Source of the DNA: Symbiodinium natans
Taxonomy: Eukaryota; Sar; Dinophyceae; Suessiales; Symbiodiniaceae
Length of the DNA: 64,000 nt
Direction of reading: 5' to 3'
Assembly (NCBI GenBank): GCA_905221605.1
Contig: CAJNDS010002184.1
Span: 148,501 to 212,500, forward strand
Shown here piece by piece: positions 24,167 to 35,730 of the stretch (the stretch's first letter is position 1; every line of letters starts with the position of its first letter). The position numbers and the translations under genes are program-made. The notes beneath the pieces were generated by a model. That model was given only the letters and a program-made list of their open reading frames with translations, was not told where the DNA came from and searched no databases.

Positions 24167-24420
24167 CTTGGTTGAGGCTCTGAGGGTTCAACTGATCAAA
24201 GCAGCGAAGCCGCATACTTCATGCAGTAGCAACTCTAAACCCCATACTCTAAACCCCTAAAAACCTTAAACCCTGAAAAGAAAAATCCTGAAAACCCCTG
24301 TAAACTGTAAACCCTCTAAGCTCTAAACCCTAAACAAAGCAAACCCCAGATCCTTGGGGACGAAAGGTGTAGGGGTCTATGCCCCCAATGTCAGGGTTCA
24401 TTCGGTCCCCAAGCTATACA

Positions 24421-24960
24421 GTAAACCCCAAACCCCAAAACCCCCAAACCCCAAAACCCCAACACCCCAAACCCCCAAAACCCCAAAAAACCCAAAACCC
24501 CAAAACCCCCAAACCCCCAAAGCCCCAAAACCCCCAAAACCCCAAACCCCCCAAAACCCCCCAAACCCCCCCAAACCCCCAGAACCCAAAACCCAAAACC
24601 CAGAACCCAAAACCCCCAAACCCCCCAAAACCCAAAAACCCCCAAAACCCAAACCCCAAAACCCCAACCCCAAAACCCCCCCAAAACCCCAAACCCCAAA
24701 CCCCAAAAAACCCAAAACCCCAAACCCCAGGAACCCAAACCCCAAAACCCCCAAAACCCCCAAACACCCAAAACCCCCAAACCCCCCAAACCCGAAACCC
24801 GAAACCCTAAACCCTAAACCCCAAACCCCAAAAACCCTAAACCCGAAACCCCAAACCCGAAACCCTAAACCCTAAACCCCAAACCCGAAACCCTAAACCC
24901 TAAATCCTAAACCCCAAACCCCAAACCCGAAACCCTAAACCCTAAACCCGAAACCCCCCA
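24421..24960. repeat. CCCCAAA / CCCCCAAAA degenerate array
   Basis: About 540 bp of C-rich units with A3-A4 spacers, unlike the CCCTAAA arrays around it. Frames are open in all directions, so ORFs here mean nothing. Confidence 0.85.
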
Positions 24961-24973
24961 AAACCCCAAAAGC

Positions 24974-25088
24974 CCATCCGGCAGGCGCGTGCTCCGCCAG
25001 CGCCGTGTCTCGCGCTGCGGCTTCCAGGAGCCCGGCAGCCCAGCAACGCCACATCGCGTGATGCCATGCTTTCATGGGAGGCCGTCCA
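24974..25088 (-). CDS. Exon, unknown function
   Basis: Minus-strand frame MKAWHHAMWRCWAAGLLEAA followed by RDTALAEHAPAGW, with a possible GC donor. It is a unique GC-rich patch between a CCCCAAA-type array and a TTTAGGG array. Confidence 0.36.
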
Positions 25089-25312
25089 GGGTTTAGGGTT
25101 TAGGGTGTAGGGTTTAGGGTTTAGGGTTTAGGGTGTAGGGTTTAGGGTTTAGGGTTTAGGGTTTAGGGTTTAGGGTTCCAGGTTTTGGTCGGGTTCGGGG
25201 CTTAGCGTTTTGTATAGGGGTTGGGCTTCTCGGGCTCTTATAAGCAAGAGGGCTTATGAGACAAGGTTCAAGATTTATTCATGGCCACTGGCTTGCAAAG
25301 GTGATTCGCAAA

Positions 25313-25408
25313 ACCCTAAACCCTAAACCCTAAACCCTAAACCCTAAACCCTAAACCCTAAACCCTAAACCCTAAACCCTAAACCCTAAACCCTAAACCC
25401 TAAACCCT
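25313..25408. repeat. CCCTAAA array
   Basis: About 13 exact units. The surrounding 25.1-27.5 kb is mostly such arrays with scattered unique patches and a (TA)n/poly-G stretch at 26.6 kb; no convincing exon seen. Confidence 0.85.
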
Positions 25409-26396
25409 GTGGGGGTTTACGGTTACTCAGCGGTTTTTTTTGCGGCTTAGGAGGGTTCAGGGGTGCGGTGCCCGGGTTCACGGGTTTGGGGAGTTTGCAG
25501 GATACCTGTAGTAGAGGATTTAGGGCTTCGTGGGTTTGCTTGCTTGTTTGTTTGTGCTTCCCTAACCCTAAACCCGAAACCCTAGACCCTAAACCCTAAA
25601 CCCCAAACCCCAAACCCTAAACCCGAAACCCTAAACCCTAAACCTGTGTGGTCAGCCTTGGATCTTGGAGCCTTCTTGGGGCTGAGCACTGGGATGCATG
25701 TTCGAGGTCGGCCCCTTAAAAACCCCTAAACCCTAAACCCTAAACCCTAAACCCAAAACCCTAAACCCTAAACTCTAAACCCTAAGAAACCATTGGCCTG
25801 ACAGCTTGCTCCCCGTAAAACTTATAGCTTATTGGGTCTAGTGTTTAGGGTTCAGGGATTAAGGGAACCAAAACATATCCCAAGGTCCCTACCTCGAGAA
25901 TGAGGCGCTGCAGTCTAGGATTGCTGCGAAGTTTTTAGGGTTTAGGGCTCTTAAGGGGTTTAGGGCTCTTAAGGGGTGGGTAGGTACCTGGAAACTTAGG
26001 GAGCCTTAGGGAGTATAAGGGAACCTTGGGTTACATACCCCCTTGAACCTCCCATAAGAACCCTGTAAGAAGTTCTCGGATGGTGTAGGCTTGGGTGTTC
26101 CGCCTGGGCTCCGACGACCAACAGCAACGCACACGACTTCCTATGAGCCCTTTAAGCCCTAAACCCAAAACCCCCTAAACCCTAAACCCTAAAATCCTAA
26201 AACCCTAAACCCTAAAATCCTAAAACCCTAAAACCCTAAACCTCTACATAGAAGTCCTGCAGCCGGAGCAGCCGCCAAAAACCAAGCCCCTTTGATATCT
26301 TGCAACCCTGTGCAACCTAAAGCCTAAACTACTACTAGGGTTTGGGGTGCAGGGTTCAGGGTTTAGGGTTAAGAGATAAAGGTTTAGGGCCGATTA

Positions 26397-26485
26397 GTTG
26401 GGATGTTCCTTCCTTAGTAGGGATTATAATAAGGAGTGCTACATTCCCTATTAAGAACTGCTAGTATACGCGGGAACATCCCAAC
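26397..26485. mobile_element. Family 2 element
   Basis: TTGGGATGTTCCTTCCTTAG to CGCGGGAACATCCCAA. Confidence 0.62.
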
Positions 26486-27539
26486 CTAAACTGCTATTTG
26501 GGTTTGGGGCGTAGGGTGTATAGGGCTTTGAGTTCAGGGTTTATGAAGGACCCCCCAAAGAATAAAATCACATTCTTCCTCGTAAGGGCACTGCGGGAAA
26601 TATGCTCTCACATATATATATATATATACATGTTGATTTATGAATTTTATTCATTTGTGTTTTTTGCTTTTTCGCGGGGGGGGGGGGGGGGGGGGGCGGG
26701 CTTCGCAAGCAAATGACAGTAAACCCTTAACATGGGGCCTGAACCCTAAACCCTAAACCCTAAACCCTAAACCCTAAACCCTAAACCCTAAACCCTAAAC
26801 CCTAAACCCTAAACCCTAAACCCCCTGAATTGGGGAACCCAAATACACCCCTCAATGGCAGAAATTCGTCCCAAGGGCCCAGACTTCAGAACACTGTGAC
26901 TGAGGCAAAGGACCACATTAAGGGACCTTCTAGATTCCATTTGGACTCGGGGTTTAGGGTTTAGGGTTTAGGGTTTAGGGTTTAGGGTTTAGGGTTTCGG
27001 GTTTCGGGTTTAGGGCCGTGCAAACCCTAAACCCTATAGCCCTCAATCCTACCAGTAAAACCCAAAGCCCCACAGCCAAACATCCTCAGCCTGGAAGCAT
27101 ACACAGTCGGAGCTATGCGTGGATGTGGGCTTTGGGCGAGGCTACCCTACACCCTACACCCTACAGCCTAAACCCTGAACCCTGAACCCTGAACCCTGAA
27201 CCCTGAACCCTGAACCCTGAGCCCACCCTGAACCCTGAACCCTAACCCTGAACCCTGAAGCACTTGGGCTTTGTGAGTCTGAGCCATGCTTTTAGAACGA
27301 CTTCGACCGGCAACGGACTCCTTAAAAAAAGTACGCCCTGCAGAGACACTCACGCAAACACTCTAGGGCATGTACGGCATGTCACATAAACCCCGCCCTG
27401 GATCACCACAAGCCTGTTTAGGGTTTAGGGTTTAGGGTTCAAAGCGGGGCGAGTCCATGCACTGCTCTGGGATCGTCCTAGCCATTGCCCTCGCGGTTTG
27501 GGGTTCAGGAAGGTTCCCCGGCCGTTTAGCCCCCTTAAG

Positions 27540-30027
27540 TTAGCCTAAGCCCCATAAACTCCCAAGCCGTGCACATCCAGCCACAAGTTTGCTTCCCTGG
27601 CAGTCGGGCAAAAGCTTGTCGATCAATCGCCAGTGCCTTGGTTCTAGCGAGGTCAGGTCGACGGCACAGACGGGCTTCGGATGTGACCTGGGTTTTAGCG
27701 CCCCTGAAAGTGCGAACCACTTCTCCATCTCAGCGTGGAAGAGGCCATCAAGTCGCTCGCACTTGAGGGGCATCTGCTCCGCAGCCGCGACTATCTCGGG
27801 GTGTGACGGAGTCGGTGCCAGCTTCACGTCGGTGCTTGCCGACAGCCTCGAGGTTTTGTTCACCAAAGGCCAAGGCTTACAAGGTCTTTCGTGCTTTCGT
27901 GTCGCTTGCTTCGATGCATAACGCGCCTTTGCCAGTCGCACCACATCAATTGCTGCGTGAGGCACAGCCTTGTTCAGCACCACATTGGATGCTCGGGCGT
28001 CGAGTGAGCCTCTGCATTGCGCCCACGACTTACCTGTCAGGCGAAGACTGGCATTGCAGATAAGGAAGCTTGCCACGCTGCAGTTTGCCTCTCTCAAATA
28101 GTCATAGGACGCAGCATCAACTTTCTCATCAAATACCTTGTTCAACATGTTGAGCAGCTGCAGCTGTCGCTCAGAATCTCCGTGCTCGTCTGGATCTAGC
28201 TTGCCTTGCCTGTCGGCCATGTAGGATAGGAAGCTCATGGGATTACCTAGGCGTTGCCAGGGCTCGTAGCCAACAGGAGCCAACAAAAAACAAGTCTTAA
28301 ACGAGAATCTCTCTCTTCAACCCAACTCAAGGCGACAAAGGCCGACGAGTCCGAAGGCCCCCCTTAACACCAAGTGGCTGCTACTTTTGCTCACCTCGTA
28401 CCACTCGGAGCGCAACAGGCTCACGGCATCCCGGTGGAGCACCACTGCAGACAGACAAGGCTCCGGAGAAAGCTTGGACTTGAAGGTTTCCCAGTGCCCG
28501 AGCTTCAGATAGCTAAGCCCTTCGGCGGACACGACCACGAGAGATGAAGAGTTGAGGCCGGAGTTCAAGAAACTCATTGCCTGCTGCAAGCGGCTCACAG
28601 CGGCAAGGTGAGCTTCCGTCGACGGGAAGAAGTTTCCACCAACAAGGCCATTTTTTACAACGGCGAAGCTCTTTGGGCCACCTTGAAAGCCCACCGTCAC
28701 GCCCCAGCGCTCTCGAAGCCAACTTGCATGATCCTGGAGGAAGGCCTGCAGGGCGGTGCTCAAACCCTAAACCCTAAACCCTAAACCCTAAACCCTAAAC
28801 CCTAAACCCTAAACCCTAAACCCTGAACCTCTCTACCATATAAACCTAAACGTTACACACGAATTTGGCGTTTTGAGCAATTCCCCCCCCCCCCCCCCCC
28901 CCCCCCATTGTTCAGCACGAATTTGGCGATTGGATCCATTTCGGCCCCCACTGCAGCTCAGCGAGCCACGAAGCCAGCAGGGCACAGGACTGACTCAGGA
29001 CTCAGGGTTCCTGGATGGAATGACTTGAGGTCTGTGTGATTGTTTGGCCTCTTGGTGCGTTTGAACAGAACTTTTTCAACTTTGTATTTTCTTAATGTTA
29101 TGGGATTCTTTGGGCGGGTGGTTTTTTTCCGTTCATTGCCTACACACTGCTGCTGGTCTAATAAATGCTCGAACTTGAGATTCTGAACCCTAAATCCTAC
29201 ACCCTAAACCCTACACCCTAAACCCTAAACCTAAACCCTAAACCCTACAAGGATTGCCTGCAGAGCGGTGCTCCCCGTCTTGTGCGGTCCGACGTGGACA
29301 ACCAGCCTGCTGGCGTAGGCTTGGGGGGCCCCAGAAATTTCGATTTCTATGGCTTTCTAAGGATCGTTTTGACGTGATTGTTAGGGTAATAACAATTATT
29401 TTCAACCCTAAACCCTAAACCCTAAAGCCTAAACCCTAAACCCTAAAGCCTAAACCCTAAACCCTAAAGCCTAAACCCTAAACCCTAAAGCCTAAACCCT
29501 AAACCCTAAACCCTAAACCCTAAACCCTAAACCCTAAACCCCTGCCTGGGGCCGGTGCAGGGGCCATGGCTGTGACCTCTCGGCTTCACGATTCCGGTGC
29601 TCGCGGTTTTTGGGCGTCGCAAGGCGACGAAGGTGAAGGCAGTCCTTGGGGACGTAAGGGACCCTAAGAGGGTTTAGGGTTTAGGGTTAGGGTTTAGGGT
29701 TTAGGGTTTAGGGTTTAGGGTTTAGGGTTTAGGGTTTAGGGTTTAGGGTTTAGGGTTTAGGGTTTATTGTTTAGGGTTTAGGGTTTAGGGTTTAGGGTTT
29801 AGGGTTTAGGGTTTAGGGTTTAGGGTTTAGGGTTTAGGGTTTAGGGTTTAGGGTTTAGGGTTTAGGGTTTAGGGTTTAGGGTTTAGGGTTTAGGGTTCAG
29901 GGGTTCGCATACCTTTTATTGGAATTACAGTGGTCAGGGCACAGGACCCCAATCTTAGGGCTCATTTTGGCCCAAGGATCGCGAAGGCGAGGGCCATCGC
30001 GGCTACGAGGGGCCGATGAAGCGCCAT
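27540..30027 (-). CDS. Gene A: membrane-anchored sulfotransferase-like protein, 5 exons, 448 aa
   Basis: Paralogue of gene B. Exons (minus): 30027-29981, 29644-29571, 29352-29258, 28745-28322, 28246-27540. They sum to 1347 nt in one frame. Residues 8-24 form a hydrophobic signal anchor that is completed only by joining exons 1 and 2. The P-loop GPHKTGST occupies residues 62-69, the same position as in gene B. The last exon is continuous where gene B has three introns. Intron 1 is GA-AG and carries a 220-bp TTTAGGG array. Intron 3 (29257-28746) is GC-AG and is flanked by an 18-bp near-perfect direct repeat that contains the splice site. Exon 2 and its boundaries are the weakest part, supported by phase, splice ends and a 6-bp AGCCAT duplication. 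Only 0.8 kb separates the start from the end of gene B. Confidence 0.78.
29645..29980 (-). mobile_element. Family 8 introner with long array = intron 1 of gene A
   Basis: 336-bp GA-AG intron. On the minus strand it starts CCTTGGGCCAAAATGAGCCC and ends CCCCAAG, with GAT/GAC at the edges. About 220 bp of TTTAGGG repeat is lodged inside. Confidence 0.65.
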
Positions 30028-30834
30028 TTCTGAGCCCTTTTTAAACTTTTGAGGAACCCTAACCCTAAACCCTACACCCTAAACCCTACACCCTAAACCC
30101 GAAACCCTAAACCCCTAAACCCCTACACCCCTACGCCCCTACACCCCTAAACCCTAGTCTGTTGAGGGGCACACATGGGCCATTTTGCTTCGCCCCCCCC
30201 CCCCCCCCTAAGCCCGAGGTCTGATAACTTGGCTGCACTTAGGAGGGTAGCAAAAAACTAAACTTTTAGCTGCCTTATTAAGAAACCCAATAAACCCAAA
30301 AAGGCTAAAGGTGTAAAGTTACACTAAAGCACCACAAAGGATAGGTGTCTGCCAGCATCGCCATCAGGTTTGTAGACTGCAGGGCCGACGCTCGCACATC
30401 TGCTCAGCTTTTGATTGTGCTGGCTTACGAACATTTACAGAGCTTGGGAACATCTGGGGTTTAGGGTTAGGGTTTAGGGGGTTTAGGGTTTAGGGTTTAG
30501 GGTTTAGGGTTTAGGGTTCAGGGTCTGCATAGAGAGAACGTGGTACATTTGCATCCTGCCCTGCAGCCTGCTCACTTGTGTCACAGCCGCCTGGAGCCTC
30601 GGCTACACCCACAGGCTGAGAGCCAGCGGCGCGTTGGCGTACAGGGTATCTGCGGCAATTCGCATGGTTTCAGCTGGACCAAGTCTCTTTTGGGTGTAGG
30701 GTTTATGGGGTTGCGGGTTAGGGGTTTAGGGTTTAGGGTCTGAGAAACCCCGCGTTTCGTTGGCAGCAAAGCCTGTGCTTTAGGAAGAGCTTGTTGCTTG
30801 CCTTTTTTCGCCGCCTTTGAAGAGAAGCCTCCTG

Positions 30835-31433
30835 TTAGCACTCGGGCAACAGCTTCAAGATCACTCGCCAGTCTTCCTCCTGGAAGTTGTCGACATCAAG
30901 CCTGCAGATCCTTATTCATGGTTGGGATAGCAACTAAACTTTAAGCTTTTGTTCCTTACTGGGTTTAAGTCTAAGTACGCTTGAACATGTAAAAAACCCT
31001 AAACCCTAAACCCTAAACCCTAAACCCTAAACCCTAAACACTATGACAAAGGATCGTCTTCGAAGGGGGAATCCGAGGCCTCTTGGCCTTCGTCCGTGCA
31101 AACCACTCATCCGTCACCTTCTTGCTGAACTTAAGGAACACCAGCAAAAAGTATATGTTTTTTTCTGTTTCTTAGGAATCATAGTATAATTTTTGCTGTT
31201 TCTTCGGAATCATAGAACCCAAATATGAAAAAAAACACTTCCCAAGTACCCCTCAGTCGCTTTGCGGAACACGGCATCCATTCTTTCACACCTTTCAAGG
31301 GTCCACACACACACACAAACAAAAAAAAACAAATAATGATACAAACCTGCTTGCATACGCAGCACAGTCTCTCAACAAAAAAACAGAGGAGAGTCCGGAC
31401 TCTTGTTGAAACAGCAGCTCGAAAAAAAAAAAA

Positions 31434-31467
<34 letters not shown>

Positions 31468-33303
31468 GGCCCCACCTGAGTGGTAGTTGCTTCGCCGCCT
31501 TGAGCACATTAGGGTGCGAGGAGACCAGCGAGTGCTTCTTTTGGGCCTCGGTACTTGTTTTGGTAACATTGGGCCAGGGCTTGCAGGGAGTTGCCCCGTG
31601 GTGCGTCGCCCGCTTCATCTCGTAGGCGGCTCTTGCCAGCACCACCACATCGATTGCTGCGCGCGGTGGAGACAAGTTGTACTCAGCCGCTGACCGAGCA
31701 TCGATGGAGTCTCTGCACTCCTTCCACCGCGAATCCGTCAACTGGAGAGTGGCATTGCAGATCAGGAAGGCGCCCGCGCTGCACTTCTCTTCCTTCAGGT
31801 AGTCGTAGGATGCAGCAACCACATGTTCAGGAAACTGCTCCTCCAAGACGTTCAAGAGTTGAAGCTGCTTGTCGGCCTCTCCATGCTCGTCCGGCCGCAT
31901 GGAGAAGACCCTTGGGAGGAACTGCATGAAGCTCGGTGGCATGCCTGCAAGTGAACTGAGAAGAGCCTCATGTTATGACTAAGCAAAACGTCCATCCCAA
32001 GGGTTTAGGGTTTAGGGTTTAGGGTTTAGGGTTTAGGGTCTAGGGTTTAGGGTTTAGGGTTTAGGGTTTAGGGTTTAGGGTTTAGGGTTCAGGTTTCAGG
32101 GTTCAGGGTTAGTGTTTGCGCTACGCCGAAGATAACTATGGATCGTACGAATGTGTCGAAGCTCGCACTCACAAGAAGAGCAGGCCGATAAGAACATGTA
32201 CGAATATATTTCAAGGGCCCGGCCTAGTAAGTAGCTAAGTATAGACTTAGAGGCAGAGGGCTATAAGCACCCACCCCACATAGGAGGTAAGATAAGGTAC
32301 AACCGGTTCACTAGAGTTTTCATTCTGACAACCTCACTTGTAATCACCCATGGCCCATGAACCTCCAAGCAAGCGTAAATCAACAAAGGGGAAGTGACAT
32401 CCGAGACTAGAAACGAAAGGCCGTGAGAGTACACAGCTGGAGCGAGCAAACAGGAAAACTACCTACCCTAGCAGGAGACTTCAAACGAAAAGCTGGACCA
32501 GGCGGGTTGCTCATGTTCTTCGTGATCTCCGCATACAGTGACGCCATCAAGTTTGGTATGTCGCGGTGTAGCACCACCGCGGAGGAGCACGCATCTTTAC
32601 CCATAAGACGCCAGAAGCACTCCCACTTCGCTCTGCTGTATAGACTGAAGGCTTCGTGAGACAGGATGACACGGGAAGAGGTCTCAAGCTTGGACTTCGC
32701 AAAACGAATCGCCCGTCGCAGAGCGGGATCCTTGTGGCCTGCCAGTGCTTCGCAAGAGGAGTAGAGGATCTTCACGGCAATCAGCCCTGCCCCTTTTTGA
32801 TGCTCGCTTCCTTGAAAGCCCAGGCTCACGCCCCACTTGCTTTCAAGCCAAGCTTCATGGCTTACAAGGAAGTTCTGTAAGGCGCTCGTTCCTGTCCTAG
32901 GATGGCCCATAAAAACCATCTGAAGCATGGTTCCTGAATATGATCCTCTTCAACAAACAATAAGGAGAAACATAGATGTCCCAATGGCCTACTTAGTCTC
33001 TTGTGTGGGCCCACATGGACCACTAACCTGGGCCCTTCGCATGCAACGTTCCTTGCCGAGCTCGCCGACATCCCCGTCCCTTCGCCATCATGAAATTCAT
33101 ACCTGGGAGGGGTCTCCGAAAATAGGGGTGCCCTTGGGGGATCCCTTTAAGGGGATGCCATTCTATTTGGGGTGCCAGAATAGGGGTACCCCTATTTTTC
33201 AAAAATCATACCTGGGACGGGCGAAGTCCTTCAGAGCCAGGGCGGCCAGAACCAGGACGAGGAGTGTCAAGGCCCCAAGAGTCAGCCATCTCGGAACGGA
33301 CAT
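30835..33303 (-). CDS. Gene B: membrane-anchored sulfotransferase-like protein, 7 exons, 421 aa
   Basis: Predicted type II membrane sulfotransferase, probably in the Golgi. Exons (minus): 33303-33212, 33102-33001, 32896-32463, 31944-31476, 31291-31261, 31117-31056, 30910-30835. They sum to 1266 nt, every junction keeps phase, and the model ends in TAA. Residues 7-24 are a hydrophobic anchor. The P-loop GPHKTGTS (residues 62-69) is reconstituted across the GA-AG intron 33000-32897. Exon 5 is a 31-nt micro-exon, placed by alignment to gene A (CERMDAVFRK against CERLDGLFHA). The whole protein aligns with gene A, including AASYDYL, FLICNA and KLLP. Intron 1 is an inverted-repeat element with a 12-bp target duplication. 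Intron 4 holds a 30-nt poly-C run on the plus strand. The donor after exon 3 is the least certain boundary. Confidence 0.85.
30911..31055 (-). mobile_element. Family 1 introner = intron 6 of gene B
   Basis: 145-bp GA-AG intron. On the plus strand it runs from TTCATGGTTGGGATAG to CTATGACAAAG and is bracketed by GATC on both sides. A CCCTAAA array sits inside near one end. Confidence 0.8.
33103..33211 (-). mobile_element. Family 6 introner = intron 1 of gene B
   Basis: The whole 109-bp GT-AG intron is an inverted-repeat element (termini GAAAATAGGGGTRCCC). The exon edges carry the 12-bp direct repeat TCCCAGGTATGA, one copy at each splice site. Confidence 0.8.
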
Positions 33304-33671
33304 GGCAAGCGAGTTTGCCAGAAAGGGTTTAGGGTTTAGGGTTTAGGGTTTAGGGTTTAGGATCTACAAGCAGCTCTGGGTTTGTGGAACCCTAAACCCT
33401 CAACCCTAAACCCAGGGCATGCAGGGCATGTAGGAGACAGCGGGTCTTCGGGTCCAGGAGAAGATGCGCAATGTAAACCAGATCGATTCATCACATTTAC
33501 TTGTGCAGCGGCCTACCAGAAATCCCTTTTAAAAACGGGCGGGAATTTTACCCTGCCCTTGGGATCGTCCTAGCCATTCCTCGAGACACCGAGGCTGGGT
33601 ACGGCGACGCTGGTCCTACACCCGGCACTCCCCCACGCCAAGGACTTTGAAAGAACTTCAACCTCAGAGCC

Positions 33672-33950
33672 TCCCCGAGAGACCGAGAGAGGAGAGAGGA
33701 GAGAGGAGAGAGGAGAGAGGAGAGAGGAGAGAGGAGAGAGGAGAGAGGAGAGAGGAGAGAGGAGAGAGGTGAGTGAAGAGAGAAGAGACAAGAGAGAAGA
33801 GAGAAGAGAGGAGAGAGGAGAGAGAAGAGAGAAGAGAGAAGAGAGAAGAGAGAAGAGAGAAGAGAGGAGAGAGAAGAGAGAAGAGAGAAGAGAGAAGAGA
33901 GAAGAGAGAAGAGAGAAGAGAGGAGAGAGGAGAGAGAAGAGAGAAGAGAG
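33672..33950. repeat. GAGAGGA / GAGAAGA purine tract
   Basis: 280 bp of GAGAGGA then GAGAAGA units immediately upstream of gene B. All frames are open and non-coding. Confidence 0.9.
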
Positions 33951-34040
33951 AGCGGGTGAAGAGCAAGGAGTTAGGTCCGGAAGAGGGACTGTTCTTCGAG
34001 CTTGACCATGGCTCTTTCAATTTACGCAGCTCCACATGGT

Positions 34041-34147
34041 GGTTTCCGAAAATAGGAGTACCCTGTTTGGGTGTCCCTTTAAGGGGAATCTATTCGATTT
34101 GGGGTAGAAAGGGGCCGGGTGCACCTATTTTGGCAGATACCCACATC
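34041..34147. mobile_element. Family 6 element
   Basis: GTTTCCGAAAATAGGAGTAC to CACCTATTTTGGCAGATACC, with CCCTTTAAGGGGAATCTATT inside. Confidence 0.62.
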
Positions 34148-34816
34148 CAAACATACCGAAAGGACGGAACGCAAGCCGAGAGAACCTGACCCGGGCCTAC
34201 ACACCCTAAACCCCAAACCCTAAACCCTAAAGCCTCCAACACCCTGCAACACCTGTGGTGAGTTACCGGATCTAAACTGTTTTTGCAGGGTGTCTAGACC
34301 CAGGAGGTAACCTAGGAACAAACAGGGTGCCCTTTTGAGAGCTCAAGCCCAAAATAAAGGGGAATATGGGCCTACTCGGGGTCCTAGGTGTAGTCCCCTA
34401 AAGCCTAAACACGAAACCCCAAACCCCAAACCCTAAACCATAAACCCTTTATAGGGTACGGTAGCTAGGCATAGGGGAAATCCTGGAACCCTAAACCCTA
34501 AACCCTAACCCTACCCCTAATTTCGGAAACCTCCACTTCAGTCACTAAGGGCTTAGGGTGTGCTCTGTCGACAAATGGCCTCATGAGAGAAGGGGACATC
34601 TAGGGTTTAGGGTTTAGGGCTTAGGGCTTAGGGATTCGGGTTTCGGGTTTGGGTTCCTTGTTATAAGGGAAACCTACAATTTGGGGGTCTATGTTGGGGG
34701 GGGGGGGGGGGTGCCCTTATTTTCGTAGACCCAGAAGTGGCTTTTATCATGAAGTGAAGTTCCCCAAATCCGACTTGCTACTTCCAGACATCAGGGTTAG
34801 GGCCCTAAACCCCCTA

Positions 34817-35070
34817 ACCCCTAAACCCTAAACCCTAAAAACCCTAAACCCTAACCCTAAACCCTAAACCCTAAACCCTAAACCCTAAACCCTAAACCCT
34901 AAACCCTAAACCCTAAACCCTAAACCCTAAACCCTAAACCCTAAACCCTAAACCCTAAACCCTAAACCCTAAACACCCTAAACCCTAAACCCTAAACCCT
35001 AAACCCTAAACCCTAAACCCTAAACCCTAAACCCTAAACCCTAAACCCTAAACCCTAAACCCTAAACCCT
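34817..35070. repeat. CCCTAAA array, among the longest
   Basis: About 250 bp of almost exact units between genes B and C, with further arrays at 35186-35275 (opposite orientation) and 35420-35520. Confidence 0.9.
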
Positions 35071-35730
35071 AAACTAAACCCTTTCTCATGGCCGGCTCGG
35101 GCTCTCTTGTGGCCCGAAGGACCTGAAATCTCAGCCACTCACTGGCGGGAGGCATGACAAGGCAGTGAAGGCGAAGCCCAGGTTGGTTTAGGGTTTAGGG
35201 TTTAGGGTTTAGGGTTTAGGGTTTAGGGTTTAGGGTTTAGGGTTTAGGGTTTAGGGTTTAGGGTTTAGGGTTTAGGGCTTAGGGTTTAGGGTTTGGGGTT
35301 TGAGGTTTGGGGTTTAGAGTTTAGGGTTTAGGGTTTAGGGTTTGGGGTTTAGGGTTTCTTTGTATAAGGGAGCCCAGAAACCCAAAAGAGGCAAAAGGGC
35401 ACCACTCAACTAAACCGTAAACCCCTAAACCCTAAACCCTAAACCCTAAACCCTAAACCCTAAACCCTAAACCCTAAACCCTAAACCCTAAACCCTAAAC
35501 CCTAAACCCTAAACCCTAAGCTACAAAAAGTCTTTAGCCCTTCCCGCGGCGGAGCATCCTACCGAGGAAGAAGGATAGCGTGCATGAGGCTACCATCAGC
35601 AACGACCACTGGTCCATCGATTCCTGGTTAGGGGTTAAGGTTTTTTAGGGTTTAGGGTTTAGGGTTTGGGGTTTGGGGTTTGGGGTTTGGGGTTTAGGGT
35701 TTGGGGTTTAGGGTTCAGGGTTTCGGGGGC

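Noticed and set aside
24391-24875. Several frames of over 100 codons rich in Pro/Lys or Gly/Phe on both strands
   Set aside because: They are all translations of the CCCCAAA array; every frame is open because the units lack stop codons.
28317-28763. Reading the second big exon of gene A as an independent gene starting at its own Met/Leu
   Set aside because: The upstream exon 29352-29258 supplies the P-loop in phase through a GC-AG intron, so it is an internal exon.
33664-34189. Glu/Arg-rich (plus) and Ser/Leu-rich (minus) ORFs
   Set aside because: They are frames of the GAGAGGA/GAGAAGA tract, with no stop because of its composition.
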